From NCBI GenBank assembly GCA_029747585.1, contig JAPEVF010000004.1:212261-276260 (forward strand): a DNA stretch of 64,000 nucleotides, read 5' to 3'. How positions within the stretch are numbered: position 1 is the first letter of the stretch; every line of letters begins with the position of its first letter. Made by a program: the position numbers and the translations under genes. The DNA comes from Pleurotus djamor (taxonomy: Eukaryota > Basidiomycota > Agaricomycetes > Agaricales > Pleurotaceae). The notes below the pieces were generated by a model. It was not told where the DNA came from. It ran no database searches and was given only the letters and a program-made list of their open reading frames with translations. Positions 47,179-59,343 of the stretch are shown here, one piece after another.

Positions 47179-47698
47179 ATGTCCATGTCCCAAGCACCTC
47201 GACTAGCACGCATATTCACACCAACTTATGCCGCTTTGGTAAATGCTCAGATTGTTTCTCCGGCTCAGCATCAGGTCATAAAGCCCAACGAATTGGCATC
47301 GGCTCTGATGCGCCCTTTGCAAACCTCCGTATATGAACCCCATCGTTCACCAGCGTATCTGGCTGCAACCCTCTCGTATGGCATCATACAAGGTCCCCAT
47401 TTCACCGGCTACGACGCGTAATAAACTCAGTTCTGGCTCTGCAGGACATCCATTTCTCGATGGCAACAAACGTACGGGTGTGTGCATCCTCGCCCAGAGT
47501 CCAGACGGAGGGACCGACCGCTGACATTTGTTTTAAGCATTCTTTCTAGCAAATGAGTACCTCCGTGCCCATGGACTACCCGGGCTTACAGACGAAGGGC
47601 GTGTTGGGAGATATGAGGACTTGTTGCAGCTAGCTGAGCACCATGTGGATGTCGCCGCGGGACGCGCCGATCTCGAGGCCTTCACTCGAGACAAGTGA
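47179..47698 (+). CDS. Doc/Fic-fold protein 2
   Basis: Paralogue of Doc-type gene 1. The shared N-terminal block VIKPNELASALMRP matches LVKPNELASALQRP of gene 1. Three exons: 47179 to about 47389, about 47451-47476 and about 47540-47698. The active-site motif lies in the second and third exons and reads HPFLDGNKRTAF, again with the Doc-type NKR. The end is a helical stretch (YEDLLQLAEHHVDVAAG). The protein is about 130 residues. An upstream in-frame ATG at 47128 would add 17 residues. Exon 2 is only about 26 nt, so the motif depends on correct splicing. In frame and apparently complete. Confidence 0.65.
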
Positions 47699-48123
47699 AA
47701 TGTGCGGCAGAGGTGCGCTCGGCTCTGATACTTATGGGCTTGACGATCACTGAAGTACTTACTGAAGTCTGACACGTTCGAATCGTGAAGTGTGGCGTCC
47801 GAGTTCAAACCGAACCGACACTAGCTCTCTTTCTTCCCCCCTAGTCGTGGTTCTGTATCTCTGGTGTCAAGCACGTATCGTATCCTATGCATGGAAATGG
47901 AAGCTGCAGAGAACCCGTGGGCCATCAAGCAGCTTTGTATCCAACGACCCCAAAACGACCCCTGTTCTTTCGCATTCTCATTTAGGAAACTATTGAATTT
48001 GTACAACGTCGCGTCCGAGTGATCCCTCCCTTGTTCTTTTTACAACACATCGAACGACGGCCCACGCGTTTCTGTCATTATAAGGCAGCGTTAGTCAACT
48101 TGCTTTCCCCAAATTCCCCCACA
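47699..48123. other. Intergenic stretch
   Basis: This lies between Doc-type gene 2 and F-box gene B. ATTATAAGG about 45 bp upstream of the F-box start may be a TATA element. No gene is supported. Confidence 0.45.
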
Positions 48124-50102
48124 ATGCCGTCCACATCCGTGAATGGACTCCTTGCCAACTTCCCAATGCTCAGAATCAACCATCCTTTACGATGTTGCGC
48201 AATCCTTTCTCTTCCCTATGATATCTTTCTCGACCACGTCTTTTTACACCTCTATGTCGAAGATATCATCTGTCTGCGAAGGGTATGTGTGCCACCAATA
48301 CGCCAAAACGATCACTTACTTACGATGATGATAGGTAAACAAGCTATTCTACCTCTTGACATGCGAGCCCATCATCTGGAAGCGGTTTCTGCAAACAATG
48401 AAGTTGCCCCTTCCTCCATTGCGCCCGACCTACCGTTTCTCACTCCAGAAGTTCGACTTCGAAGCCGAGCAATTAGTCACCCGCGCAATATCCTTGGATG
48501 ATAACTGGAGAAACCACAACACCGCAGTGAGGAAGCACAAAACTTACACCTCTGACCGACTTATTCTGGAGATGAAATTGCTTCCTGGCGGCAAGTACTT
48601 GGTCACCTCCGACACAGATGAAAAGCGCTTCAGGTACAGCTTGACTATCTATTCTCTTGAGAATACTGGTGGCCTTCGTCCCGTTGCCCGTATGGATACT
48701 GGCACTAGGGTGTTTCACATGCAAGCAAGATATATGAAGTACAAAGGTCAACATGGTATCGTCATCGCCTGCGTCCGACGTCATCCAAAGGATAAAGCAG
48801 ACCCATTGTGAGACCTTCACAGTACTTTCCCTCTCAGAACCATGCTGATGGACTTGCCGCGAATTTTCAGGCTTGAGTCATGTCTCTTTTCTGTCGACAC
48901 AGAGATCGATACCCCAGTCCCCTTCGAATATGAATTACTTTGCTCCCATACCCCTTTGGAATCCCTGGAAATGGCTTCTGATCCCGATATTCGACGCGGT
49001 ACCCAAGAGCACTATGATCGCCTTATCAAGATGTCGCCCCCCTTCCACTCGATAGCTTACATGGGCTCTCGATCCCGTATTGAGTTTCCCACTCTCTTTG
49101 AGTACAACCAAGAGCCCTTCATCGCGTTCGCGCAACAACCAGGCAAGATTCATTTCAAGAACCTTAATTCCGGGATCAGGTCGCTCCTACAATTTCAACC
49201 AGTCGATGGATACTCAGATAAGGTTCGTCATCGAGACTGCGTGGATAATGGCGTATCTAATATAATGTTAAGGTCCACAGGATCAGGTGCATCAGAGCCC
49301 TGCCGGGCCAAAGGGACATTTTTGTCATCCGTTCGGTAGACGCAGGCCAGGAATCTGACGCTCCTCTTTGCGTAGTTGAGCTGTTCGATATGCCATTGAA
49401 TGGGGAGAAGTTGAACATCCCGCCTCGAGAACAGNCAATTCCTTGACGACAAACATATGACCCACTTCTTCATCTCAGACCTCGTTGCCCCTACTTCCAG
49501 CCACGACCAGCCGAAGCTCCGTCAGCTCGATGCTCCCCCTCCTCCCATCTCCATATACATCCGAACNAAAAAACCCAAACAGCCTTGTACACTATAAGCT
49601 GTGGCCTGAACACGTCCCGCATCTGGACTCATCTAGAGTCACCTATTACTATACTACACGCTACATCACCGACCAGTCCATCCGCATGACTGACTCCGAA
49701 GCAGCGTTTGTCCTTCCCGGAATGAACCGCTCCATCGTTTACAACGTCCCAGAAGATGACCGCACAGATAATCCTTCCGTTTTGAACCTCAGGAAATACA
49801 TTGATCCGGGCTACCGACCTATCGACCTTCCCGACGAGCCTGACGATGATATCGGGGACATCTTACGAAACCCACGGTTCAAGATCCCTCATAAGGTGTT
49901 TTCGACGGTGAAATTGCCGAGTATCTGGTCGAAGAAGATGGGCGAGGCTGGTCTTTCAGCTATTACTTGGGACGAAGGGATTGGCAGGGTTTGTCTTTCT
50001 GTGAAGGATGATAAGACAATCCGGGTGCTCGACTTCGCTGCGTCCCCCACCCTCGACACTCGATTTGCGTGTTGGAGGAAACAACAATATTCCTTAGCTT
50101 AG
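48124..50102 (+). CDS. F-box protein B (paralogue of the gene at 0.7-2.7 kb)
   Basis: The ATG at 48124 opens MPSTSVNGLLANF, followed by an F-box (LPYDIFLDHVFLHL and VEDIICLRR). An intron near 48283-48335 is at the same position as in copy A. The second exon (EPIIWKRFL through FHMQARYMKYKG) is nearly identical to copy A, the third and fourth are similar, and the end is WRKQQYSLA. Two N break the frame as printed: at 49437 and at 49567. Each lies where removal of the N restores the frame and the match with copy A, so I read them as base-calling artefacts and the gene as intact. It ends only 63 bp before the start of F-box gene C. Confidence 0.72.
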
Positions 50103-50165
50103 TCATCACTGGCCGAACGCGATCGGCTGCTTTCCCACTCGCCGCTTGCATTCTCATTGCAATCT

Positions 50166-51929
50166 ATGACACCTCATCGAGCCAGCCTGTCTGAATTTCC
50201 GCCAGAGATCATCGTACAGATACTCGAGTGCTTAGACTGCAAGGATGTGCTCTCATGTATACAGGTTGGGCATCTTGTACTCAATCCGTTGACATTGTAA
50301 CGCTGGGCCTCACAGGTGTCGCGTCGCATGTATTCTATCTTCCTGGGGGATCCCAGGCTACAATATAGGATTGAACTCTTAGCGTCTGGTATGCAAGCAG
50401 CCACCGTTTCGCGCTTCGATTTCGACCCAAGTCGGAAATTGCGAATGCTACGCCAATACCAAACAGCGTGGGCCAACATGAACTTGAAGGTCGCAAAGGT
50501 TGTCAAGCCATTACCCACGTCGTCCAGCCCACCCGAATGCTTTGGAGGAATATTTGCGTATCATGACTTCAATGTCGAGAAGCTCATGCTCTACCAACTC
50601 CCCTCGGTAGTCCGCAATATTCCCTGGAGGGAATGGTCCGTTCAAGCCATTGACGACAACATTCTTCGGGATTTTGCCATAGATCCAAGCCAGGACTTGT
50701 TAATCTTTATAGAGAATTCGCCTCTGTAAGCTTAATGCCACGATAGAGATATTCACAGACCCCTCAACCCACCTTCCAGTGCCCCAGGGATGTTCCGGTT
50801 TCATAGGATGGCGCTCTCGTCTGGACAACACCATGAGTTGACCGAATCAACATCACCAATTCAACATGAGGACACAGATCACTATCGTTTCACCCTACGC
50901 GTCTGCGCGAGATCGTTAGCAGCCCTCTTTGTTGGAGAGGCTGAATTAGGTCGTTTAGTAATTTGGGACTGGCAAACAGGCCAACGTAAGCAGGTCAGTT
51001 GGTGTGGATGTGTGTTCCACCCCTCTAATTTGTTGACTAGATCTTCGAGCATACTCCAATTCGTCATTTCGCGTTTATGGATGAAGAGCACATACTACTC
51101 GCGACCTATCTACGTGATGAACAAAGTCGAATTTACCCAGGGCTTTCTGTCTTGGATCTCCTTCATGATGCTTCACAGGCTCAAGGATCTGCTCGCATAG
51201 CGTACACTCTAGCTTTCCCGCCGTTGACCAGAGAAGCTCAGGCCCATAGTATGAAGATCTTCGCTGACCCGTCCCCTGCACACCAACCGCATCATAGCCT
51301 ACAGACACCATTTTGCATCCCCACTAATGCAAGGATCTTCATAATCGTCCTCTGGAACATCAATGATACGCCGATAAACATAATCGCACATGGTAGACAA
51401 CTACGAAGTTTCGCCAAATCGCCACACACTTCATCCTCCGGTGTCATCCATTGGGACAAGTGGGGCCCTTCTTCAACTCGCCTTGTCCCGGATTCCTTCA
51501 TCTCTAACTCAGGCGCATCCCGGCGCGAAGCCACGTACGGAGAAAAATATGTTGGTATCATGGCGTCCGACTCTTCATATCGCCACAAAATCCAATTCTT
51601 CGATTTCAACCAAGAAACCTTCCGCTGTACCCTGGCTAACCAAAACCGTCGTGGAAACTGGGAGTTTTGGCCAGCCAATCGACCATCGACATTGAAAGCG
51701 GGGTTCTTTGCCGAAGACCTTGTCACTCGTCTCCCATGTCGTCAGATGTACCGGATTATTCAAACACCCAGTCCGCTCCTTTCCATCATCTTCGCCGAGG
51801 ACTGCCTTATCCTAGAAATTGTGAGTACCTGAATCGAACGGCCTAGGAAAGTTACTAACGACGCTTTAGTCGGGTTCAACTTACCATGTCTACTCGTTGT
51901 GTGTGAATGCGTTTAGGCTAGACATGTAA
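50166..51929 (+). CDS. F-box protein C
   Basis: The ATG at 50166 opens MTPHRASLSEFPPEIIVQIL, a compact F-box (PPEIIVQILECLDCKDVLSC) with an intron immediately after it. The C-terminal part of about 500 residues has beta-propeller-like repeats (LGRLVIWDWQTGQRKQ, DEEHILLATYLRDEQ, GLSVLDLLHDASQ, WGPSSTRLVPDSFI). About five introns, the last at 51822-51870, with a short terminal exon ending FRLDM. Not closely similar to copies A and B. Probable SCF adaptor; substrate unknown. Confidence 0.7.
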
Positions 51930-52267
51930 AGACGTTAGCCAGAAAAGAACAGGGTCCGCAGGAGTACATGCCCTTTTGTCCGACATACAGGTGAATAATT
52001 GATCCTCTATGTATATCCAATGATAACACTAAGCCCTCTTTCAAGAGGGCAAGTCTAATTTACAGAGATATCGTACGTATGCTTGTTGAATACGGAGAGA
52101 GTGTATGTGTTGCAAGGCGAGTGGGGTAAGATGTTGCACAGATATTCCTAATAGCATGAGGGGTAGAACACGATATCAATCGAAGAATGCAAAGCATAAA
52201 GAGAATAAAATAAAAAGGGATTAAAGATGCGATAGAAAAGTCCTTAAGGACACAGATGCCTGATCGG
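51930..52267. other. Convergent intergenic stretch
   Basis: The 3' regions of F-box gene C (plus) and the deubiquitinase (minus). AT-rich with AATAAAATAAAAAGGG near 52203. No gene is supported. Confidence 0.45.
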
Positions 52268-55200
52268 TTATATCCTAGGCGACACGATAGAAAATGTCGG
52301 ATCCTGGGCTTTCTTAGAGGCCTTTTCTCGATGTCGATCGTCCTTGTCCTTGTCTTTCTTCCCAAAAAGCATCGGTGCGGTGAGACTGAGCTTCCGCGTT
52401 GCTCGCTTCAGGTTGGAACTCGCAGTACTAGTCCCACTTACAGCGGGAGCAAGTGCAACATCAGGCGTCGACAAGATCGCTGACCCTTCTGTGGCCATAG
52501 ACGCTCTCGAGCCGTCCTCAGAATCCGGTCCATTGCCTTTGCGAGGGGAGTCGGGATGAAGGAAGTCATCGCCTTTTGGAGGGTGAAGTTGGTTTAGATA
52601 TTGAGCTGGCAATGTCGGAGAAGGTACAGGAGGGAGTGGTGGAGCTTTTGAAGGAGAATCGTTACCAGCAGTTGCGGGTCTGGGCGGAGGGGGTAAACCG
52701 CGCATATCAGATTTGACGCTAGGAAGACTTGAGAGCGACTTCTTGTGATCGGGAGATTTGGAAGGAACTGCAGGGAGTGGACGACGGCTTTGCCTACTAA
52801 GAAGTTGGGGGTCCATTGACTGACTAGACGACAGTGGTGGGGGTAGGAGGTTGGGAGCGGATTTATGGGATGACGACGTTGAGACACCAGAATCGTAACC
52901 ATTTGTAGCGTCACCATTCAATTCTGTCATGGCTAACGAAGTTCCATTGGTGGCTTTGGACCGTATGACCTTGAAAGACTTTGAAGGATCTACATTGCTC
53001 GACTCCGCTGAGGGCCCGTTATGATCGCCTTTCGGAATATGGCCGTTTGGGTGGGCGTGCCCATGTGAAAAACCAAGTCCTACATGGTCGAAAAGACCAA
53101 CGGGCTCTGAAGGTATCCGTGGCTTACTGGTATGATGGCCGGCTGTATTGAACCGATTCCATGGTGACCCAGAGGAATCATGTTCATTCGAATGTGAGGC
53201 ATATTCTGACGCGGAAACTCCATGACCATGGCCATTTCGTTCCTTGTCTTTGTCGCCGAGCCGGAAGCTCTTCCGCTTTTTAAACCAACTAGTTTTCTTG
53301 CCAGGTTCCTTCGTCCCATGATCCTTTTCATTACCATCGCTCCCATTCTCGTAGCCCTCCGCATGTAATTCGTCTGAAACTACGCCGCTTAATGGCCGCG
53401 ACGGTCTCTCAGACAAACTCGGCCGCGATTTATGCCCATGTCCCGAGTGACTTCCGGTCCGGCGCATCATAGTATCCATCAGACCAACGATACGAGGTCT
53501 GTGGTGGGGATGATCCACGGGTACGTCGGCATTGATAGATGGTGGTCGTGGGACCGACAGGTCACTCGACACATCCGCACTTGGGGAGATTCCGCCTGGT
53601 GATAGTCCGGGGGGAACGATGGGAGTCTCTTCAGAACTACCTCCACTGACTGAGCTGCCATTCAGAGACACACCAAGTCCATTCACAGCTATCTCGCTAT
53701 GACTGGCCGAGATGGATTGCTGCGGCTCCAAATCTGGCTCTTTGAGACCCAAACCAACCAAATCGATATCCTTCGCTTGATAGTAGAGTACATACGCCGT
53801 CCCTGAATTTGGGGAACTCGCTCCAGCAGGGTCACCGAAGTACTTCGGAATCTCGGTTTCCGCGATCGGGGAAACGTTGACGTCGTCAAACATCAACCAG
53901 GAGCCAAGGGTCTTGACGATCGAGATGTAATGTCCATGATGAGGGCCGCTAGAAATGAACGAGTTAGATGCGCTTTGAGTTCAGGTGGGATTCATACTTT
54001 CCGATATGAACTACGATCGCGAAAAGTTCATACAACCGGTCTGCGTCTTCTGCATCATCGACGGTATTGAATAGCCGTAGTTCAAAGGGAAAGGCAACAC
54101 GGTAAGCGAGTTTGACAGATCTTTGAAGGTCTTGCTTGAAGCGTTTTAGATGTAGTGCCAGGACATTTGGAAGACGTTTTATTTTCATCCTTGAGAATAC
54201 TTGTTAGCCAAAGATTTGACGTGAGCGGGCCGGCAGCTCCGGTCCAATTATAGCCGGAATGTTGGCCGTTAGAGACTGAGGAAGGGCGGGCTTACCGTTT
54301 CTCTGCTTCTTGAAGGTCGCAACAAGCATCGCAGAAGAATTTATTCTTCTGGCAAAGCATCTCGCTAGCACTGAATTGTCGCAGACATGATGTAACGCTG
54401 GAATTTTGCTCAATATCAATAGATAAGTCAAGGAATGATTCATCCCTGGACGAGACCTAGAGATGGATGATGAGGTTGGGCTGCAACGCGAGATATGGGT
54501 ACACACTGTTTCACAGGTTAAACACCTCGTCTCGCTCGTCAATACGCCCTCAAACAACTTGTGGACCAGCGTGGCATCTTGTGGGGATGTGCCTGAATTT
54601 GTGTTGCTGGTGGTTGTGACGATGGTTGGAGATAATGTGGTTATTGAACTAGATACTACGGATACGAAGCCGTGGTCAATTGGGCGCTCTAAACGTACAG
54701 AGAACAACGTTGGAACCATCAAATCGCGGGAGGGGTACCAAGGGTTGAAGAGGTTGAATTACTCACAGTCATCACCGTTAACCATTGCATCCCTTTCCTT
54801 CAATTGATGTGCAGCACGTCTCTCTGTTTCTATCTCCTCGACTATTCGATTGAGTAGAAAGTTGAGAAACTCATGGGCATCTTGATGCAAGGTTGTAGAT
54901 CGAAATTCTTCGTTCACTTCCTTTAGCTTCTCGATGAGGGCGCGAGGGGCTACCGTCCCTCTCTCGGAAGGATGTGTTGATATGTGCACATACAGCGATC
55001 GGAGGGCGGAAAATAGAGTTGGCGGACGAGATGGGATGGAAACCGGAGTGACCGGTATTGGCGGTTTCAGCGGCGAAGCGGCGTTGGGTGCGGGGGATAA
55101 TTGTTGTGGGATGGAGGGTTGAGATGAAGTTGAAGAGCCATTAAGCAATGTCGTTTCCATTGCCGAGGAACTTGATGGCGTTGCTGGAGTGGGTAGATAC

Positions 55201-55680
55201 GCAGGCTTGCGGTCTGCCTTCCACCGCGAAGTTCCAGGTGAGGGAGAAGATGGTGATGTCGATACAGGAGCGGTGCCGCTAGCTTGCGGTGATGATGATG
55301 AATTCGGTGGAGGTGGTACAGAGTAGTCGTTGGCTTGTACAACGAGTTGCCTAAACGGCCCGCAGAAATACAGAGCTTGGATGACAGAGTTTGCATAGCT
55401 ATATGTTGAACACAACGCGTGTAAATCATCGGTAATCAACGACTAATGAGGCCCATGCGACGCACCAAGTGTTCCCAAACTAATCCGATACGTCGTACTG
55501 CATTCAGCATGTACATTGGGCTGGATATGGAAGAGCACTCACGTTCTCGAGCCCGAACTTCTTAGCATCCGCAGTAGTTGGTTCTGCAGATGCGACCTGC
55601 TGTTCCGATTGCGAAGGCGTAGGTGGATTAACCACACTAGCTTTCTGACCGAACTTCATCCATTGTGCCCCCTTGGCCAT
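52268..55680 (-). CDS. Ubiquitin-specific protease, USP12/USP46-CreB type
   Basis: Deubiquitinating cysteine protease. The ATG at 55680 opens [14 protein letters not shown]; after an intron the Cys box reads [17 protein letters not shown], matching USP12/46 and Aspergillus CreB. Further blocks: [55 protein letters not shown], the His box [12 protein letters not shown] (across an intron) and [13 protein letters not shown] Ser/Pro-rich insert of about 120 residues sits between the Cys box and the QDAHEF block. A disordered C-terminal tail of about 450 residues ([13 protein letters not shown], Pro runs) ends [14 protein letters not shown]. About six introns. In Aspergillus, CreB with the WD-repeat protein CreC affects carbon catabolite repression; here that is inference. 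Confidence 0.82.
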
Positions 55681-56767
55681 CACCGCTGCTGGTGATGACG
55701 GGGGGCTGGCGAAAGAGAGGTAGGCGGAAATGGTGGTGGTGGTTGAGAAGAAAGAGGGTGTGGGTCGGTTGGCTGCAGCGTACAGGCCTGCCTGAGGCTC
55801 ACACAGGCAGAGTCGAGAATTGAAACGGACTTGCTCAAATCAGCCACCAACTTGTTCAGAGTTGTCAAATGCCAAGGCACGTAATCTTGCTGTGCCCAAG
55901 TCCCACGCGCATCCCTCAGGGGGCCTATCCCCCGATAATTCATCGACTTATGGTGCATTCTCCGCAATCTCGCTACATTCCAGACGGCCAGAAAATATCT
56001 TATTCATCATATCTACCACCTTACAGGCCACAGAGGCCCAACTCGCCCGCAACCCAACGATCTCAGTCACTAACGTCAACCGTGCCTGTCCACCCGCTCA
56101 TCCTTCACGCGCTGTTTGCTTTCAGGCGCCGAGAACTCTCACTGTCTGATGCACTTTCATATGCTGGACACGAAGGCTATCAGCGTCTCAGCCATGAAGC
56201 TGATCCTTAGCTGGTTGAACTCAAGGCTGGAAGACTCGAGCTGACAACGCTGCGCCTGATGTGAAGGCCAGGCGTTCGGCATTCTTATAGACGGGAATCT
56301 TCGAACCCCACATTGCTCGATTTGTTCACCGTGTACATCGGAGAGGACACGGTATGTAACTTGAGGTGTCATTTGTACCGCGGACACTCGCTTCCTGTCT
56401 TCTCTTTACCATATCTGACAATGGTTTAGTAACATATCACTGCTTTCCATCAATCAGATTGGACTCGTTGCAAAGGTAAGGGTCTCTGTGAGAAGGGCAA
56501 CTATAGAGCCATGAAACCCTTCCTGGCCTCAAGATCTCAGGAGAAGCCATACCCAAGTCGGAGAGGTCGTTGAGAATCACCAAAATATTAACCAAAACGC
56601 AACGTGCCAGCAGAACAAAGTACCGAATTGCCTCCTCATCTCCCAAGCCATCATCTTAGATGGGCGCATCAAGAAAATGTGACTGTCCTAGGCTAACCCC
56701 AGGCTAACCCCAACGCGAAAGCTTCACATGGCTCCTCCCCCAAGCTCCAACATAACAGCAGCTTCCC
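55681..56767. other. 1.1-kb stretch without a supported gene
   Basis: Minus-strand open frames in several phases read like fragments (ALHHVC-like scraps, VDLSKSVSILDSA near 55820, LLARCVLVNILVILNDL near 56600) but cannot be joined into one product that I recognise. The plus strand also has long frames. It may contain an unrecognised, highly split gene or a remnant. Confidence 0.4.
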
Positions 56768-58604
56768 TCAACCACTTGACTCGAACTTGCGTACATCCAC
56801 CCAATCTCCCACACGGTAAATACCGCTGGCCTTCGGTGCGGCATTGACACCCATGCACGGCTTGAGTTTATCTTCCTTGTCCACTCCGATTCGGTGCTTC
56901 ATCATCACTTTAAACGGGACCGCTTGGTCGCGTATGCCAGTTTCGGGTGAAACGTTGGGGAGCTATTGAACGGCCCGAAGGGAACGCGAAGAGACCACGA
57001 GGTGCAAAACAAGGCCGCAAACCGAAAAGGGGATACAAGATCAGGAACACGGACACAATTAGTGAGTGCGTCATTCCAATCGCGGCAGGATGAGATAGTC
57101 GTTGTTTTTATACACGGTGAAAGGATGCGCGAATAGGAAGGCAGGAAACGGGAGGTCGTTCATGGGATTTTGAACGCGTTGAAGATAGCAAAAATATCGT
57201 GCAAAACAGATGAGATGGGCGATGAAGCGAAGTAGAGAGATTGACTCACCAAACAGCGCTGACATTTTGCCACAAGAGAGATAACAGGCGTATCTTCGCT
57301 TTGTGCTTCCTCCTTAGTATGTCCGATGGCGATCTCTTCCCATTCGTCTTCGGCATACGCCCCTGCACCAGTGAATACGAGATTTGGGCGAAACCTATAA
57401 TGCGGAGGGGGTTGATAGGCTTTCAGACAACTGAGATTTCCTAATTCTTCACGTACCTTTCAACAGTCACACTTTTACTTTTGTTGCGCCATTCATCACC
57501 TATAAGCTGGCGCCCCGAGGCATCTCCCTCGCGAATCATTTCTTGCACCCATTCGTCCATATCTTCCATGTTCTCCTGACTCATGACCAACAAAGGGTAC
57601 ATGTCTTGGTAAACCACGCTTGCTTCGAGCTGGGGAAACGAGGTAGTTGGGGGGCATACCCGCGGACGCGGACCTTTGTACACCAGGAACACATCGCGGG
57701 AGAAGAAGCGAGAAAATATTTCCGAAGGGTGGGGCGACACAGAAGCACTGTATGGCAAGCATTGGACGATGTAGCCATCAATGCCGGTGTGACCCCAAAG
57801 TGAAATATCTCCAACACTGTCGCAGTTCTTCAACTAGATGACGCAGCATAGACATAAGACCCACCTCGACCAGGTTTTGAGCAAGTCCTCGGTAGGGCGT
57901 AATGGGACGGAAATCACGGTGGGCTCAGGCTTCTCTGGAATTGTAATCGTCAAGCTTCCTCCATGCGGAGAGGCGTCGTCTGGCTCAATTTGTGGGTAAA
58001 CCAATACCATCTGTCGGCACGCCGTAAATACACGAATGCCAACGGCCTGGAACTGTGAACGAACCGTCGGTATGTCTCTGGCAGTGAGAACTTTATGAGT
58101 CTTCGGGTCTATGAAACACCATTTTCTATCGTTCTGCGAGCAAATGTGTTCGATGAAAAGCGTCGAGGTGAACAAGCAAGACAAACCTCGAGGCCTTCAG
58201 GGGTATACTTTGCGCTCTGGACAGATGTTCCTCTGCAACTCTATCACATGAATCAATCAGCACTTGCTTACTTCCTACTACGAAATATGAAGGTTTGGGG
58301 CTAGTTCGGGAATTGGACTTACCTTGATTGGATGAACCAGAATTTTTGACAACCGCACATCATTGGGCTTCTGTCGCGGCCGCGCCCGCCCCTTCGAAAT
58401 CGGGACACTCCCATTGGCCGCACCTTGTCCAGATCCTGGTTGGTGAGGTGGCTGGGTGAGTGGCTGACGAGTTTGTTGACGAATGAAAATGAGGGAGAGC
58501 GCTAAAACAGCAGAAACGGCCAACGCCTCGTTCCACGTAAAATCGGCTGGTAGCCCTAACAAAGCCTTTTGTCGCAAATATTCTACTGCCTTGTCGAATA
58601 CCAT
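56768..58604 (-). CDS. MOSC-domain protein (mARC-like, molybdenum cofactor binding)
   Basis: The start at 58604 gives a membrane anchor (ALAVSAVLALSLIFIR) near residue 30 and a basic, Pro-rich linker, as in mARC-type amidoxime reductases of the outer mitochondrial membrane. The N-terminal MOSC beta-barrel follows (SCRGTSVQSAKYTPEGLE, RKWCFIDPKTHKVLTARD). The C-terminal MOSC domain reads FRPNLVFTGAGAYAEDEWEE, SLVAKCQRCL, LPNVSPETGIRDQAV and KLKPCMGVNAAPK. The Cys in KPCMG is the residue expected to hold the cofactor. The last exon ends VGDWVDVRKFESSG. About seven introns. The physiological substrate in fungi is not known. A complete, intact-looking gene. Confidence 0.83.
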
Positions 58605-59343
58605 GGTAGTTTGGTATGAAGCCTTGAGACTTTAGAGGGGTTTAGGTGAAATAGGTTCCGCGAATACCCAGGGACTGAAATTTGCAAAAGTCGTTGACTC
58701 CTGCCAGGTTCAGTTACTAAATAAGCCTGGAGGTTCAGGGAGCCGGGTAACAAGGGGATTACGGTTCAATGAACCTCCAGGGAGCAAGCTAGGACTGTTA
58801 TATGCAAGCGGTGTATTGAATCGTCGCCCGCGGAGTAACAATGCCTTGGGAAGTTTGATTCTTCGACACAGGATCCGATGGGTTCTGGCAACATAGTCCG
58901 GTCAAATGGGATGAATATTACCAGGCAAACAAGCACCAGGGCCAACACTTCTAACCGGCGGTAGAATCGAAGCATCGGTCAGGTGTAATGTTGAACAGGA
59001 ATCTTCGCACTTACTGACAATGCTTATGGCCTTGAGAACCTAGTGCAACTCGGCCGCAGACTGCCAGGACCCCTATCAGCCTTGGGATATCGCCCGAAGA
59101 AGAACGCGACTCGTCATTTACATTACTTACAGACTCCTGCCCACATGAAGCGAAGCATTTGGGGTCACCGAAAGCTTACGAGACTCGCGACCATAGCGTA
59201 GGAATTATGGGCTGGATTGAGACGCGCGGACCGTGTACTGAATGCGAGATCATCTTCTGGCGCGAAGGTCGAGAAATAAGAGCAAGGATGGTTTGGTACT
59301 CGATCATTACAATTTGGTATTTTCCTCTGAACAATTCCTCTGT
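58605..59343. other. Intergenic stretch between two minus-strand genes
   Basis: It contains the inverted repeat listed separately. A 69-codon minus-strand frame (58975-58766) starts with a hydrophobic leader but has no other support, so I do not call it. Confidence 0.45.
58726..58781. repeat. Perfect 12-bp inverted repeat with 32-nt loop
   Basis: CCTGGAGGTTCA at 58726-58737 is exactly complementary to TGAACCTCCAGG at 58770-58781. The hairpin lies between the Pin1 and MOSC genes in the MOSC upstream region. A third partial copy (CCAGGTTCAG) lies about 20 bp upstream at about 58704. Confidence 0.75.

Noticed and set aside
55680..55967. 95-codon minus-strand frame just upstream of the deubiquitinase
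   Set aside because: The end is a Pro/His-rich low-complexity run and the start does not join any recognisable exon.
58766..58975. 69-codon minus-strand frame with hydrophobic leader
   Set aside because: It overlaps the inverted repeat and has no other coding sign; a leader-like start alone is weak evidence.
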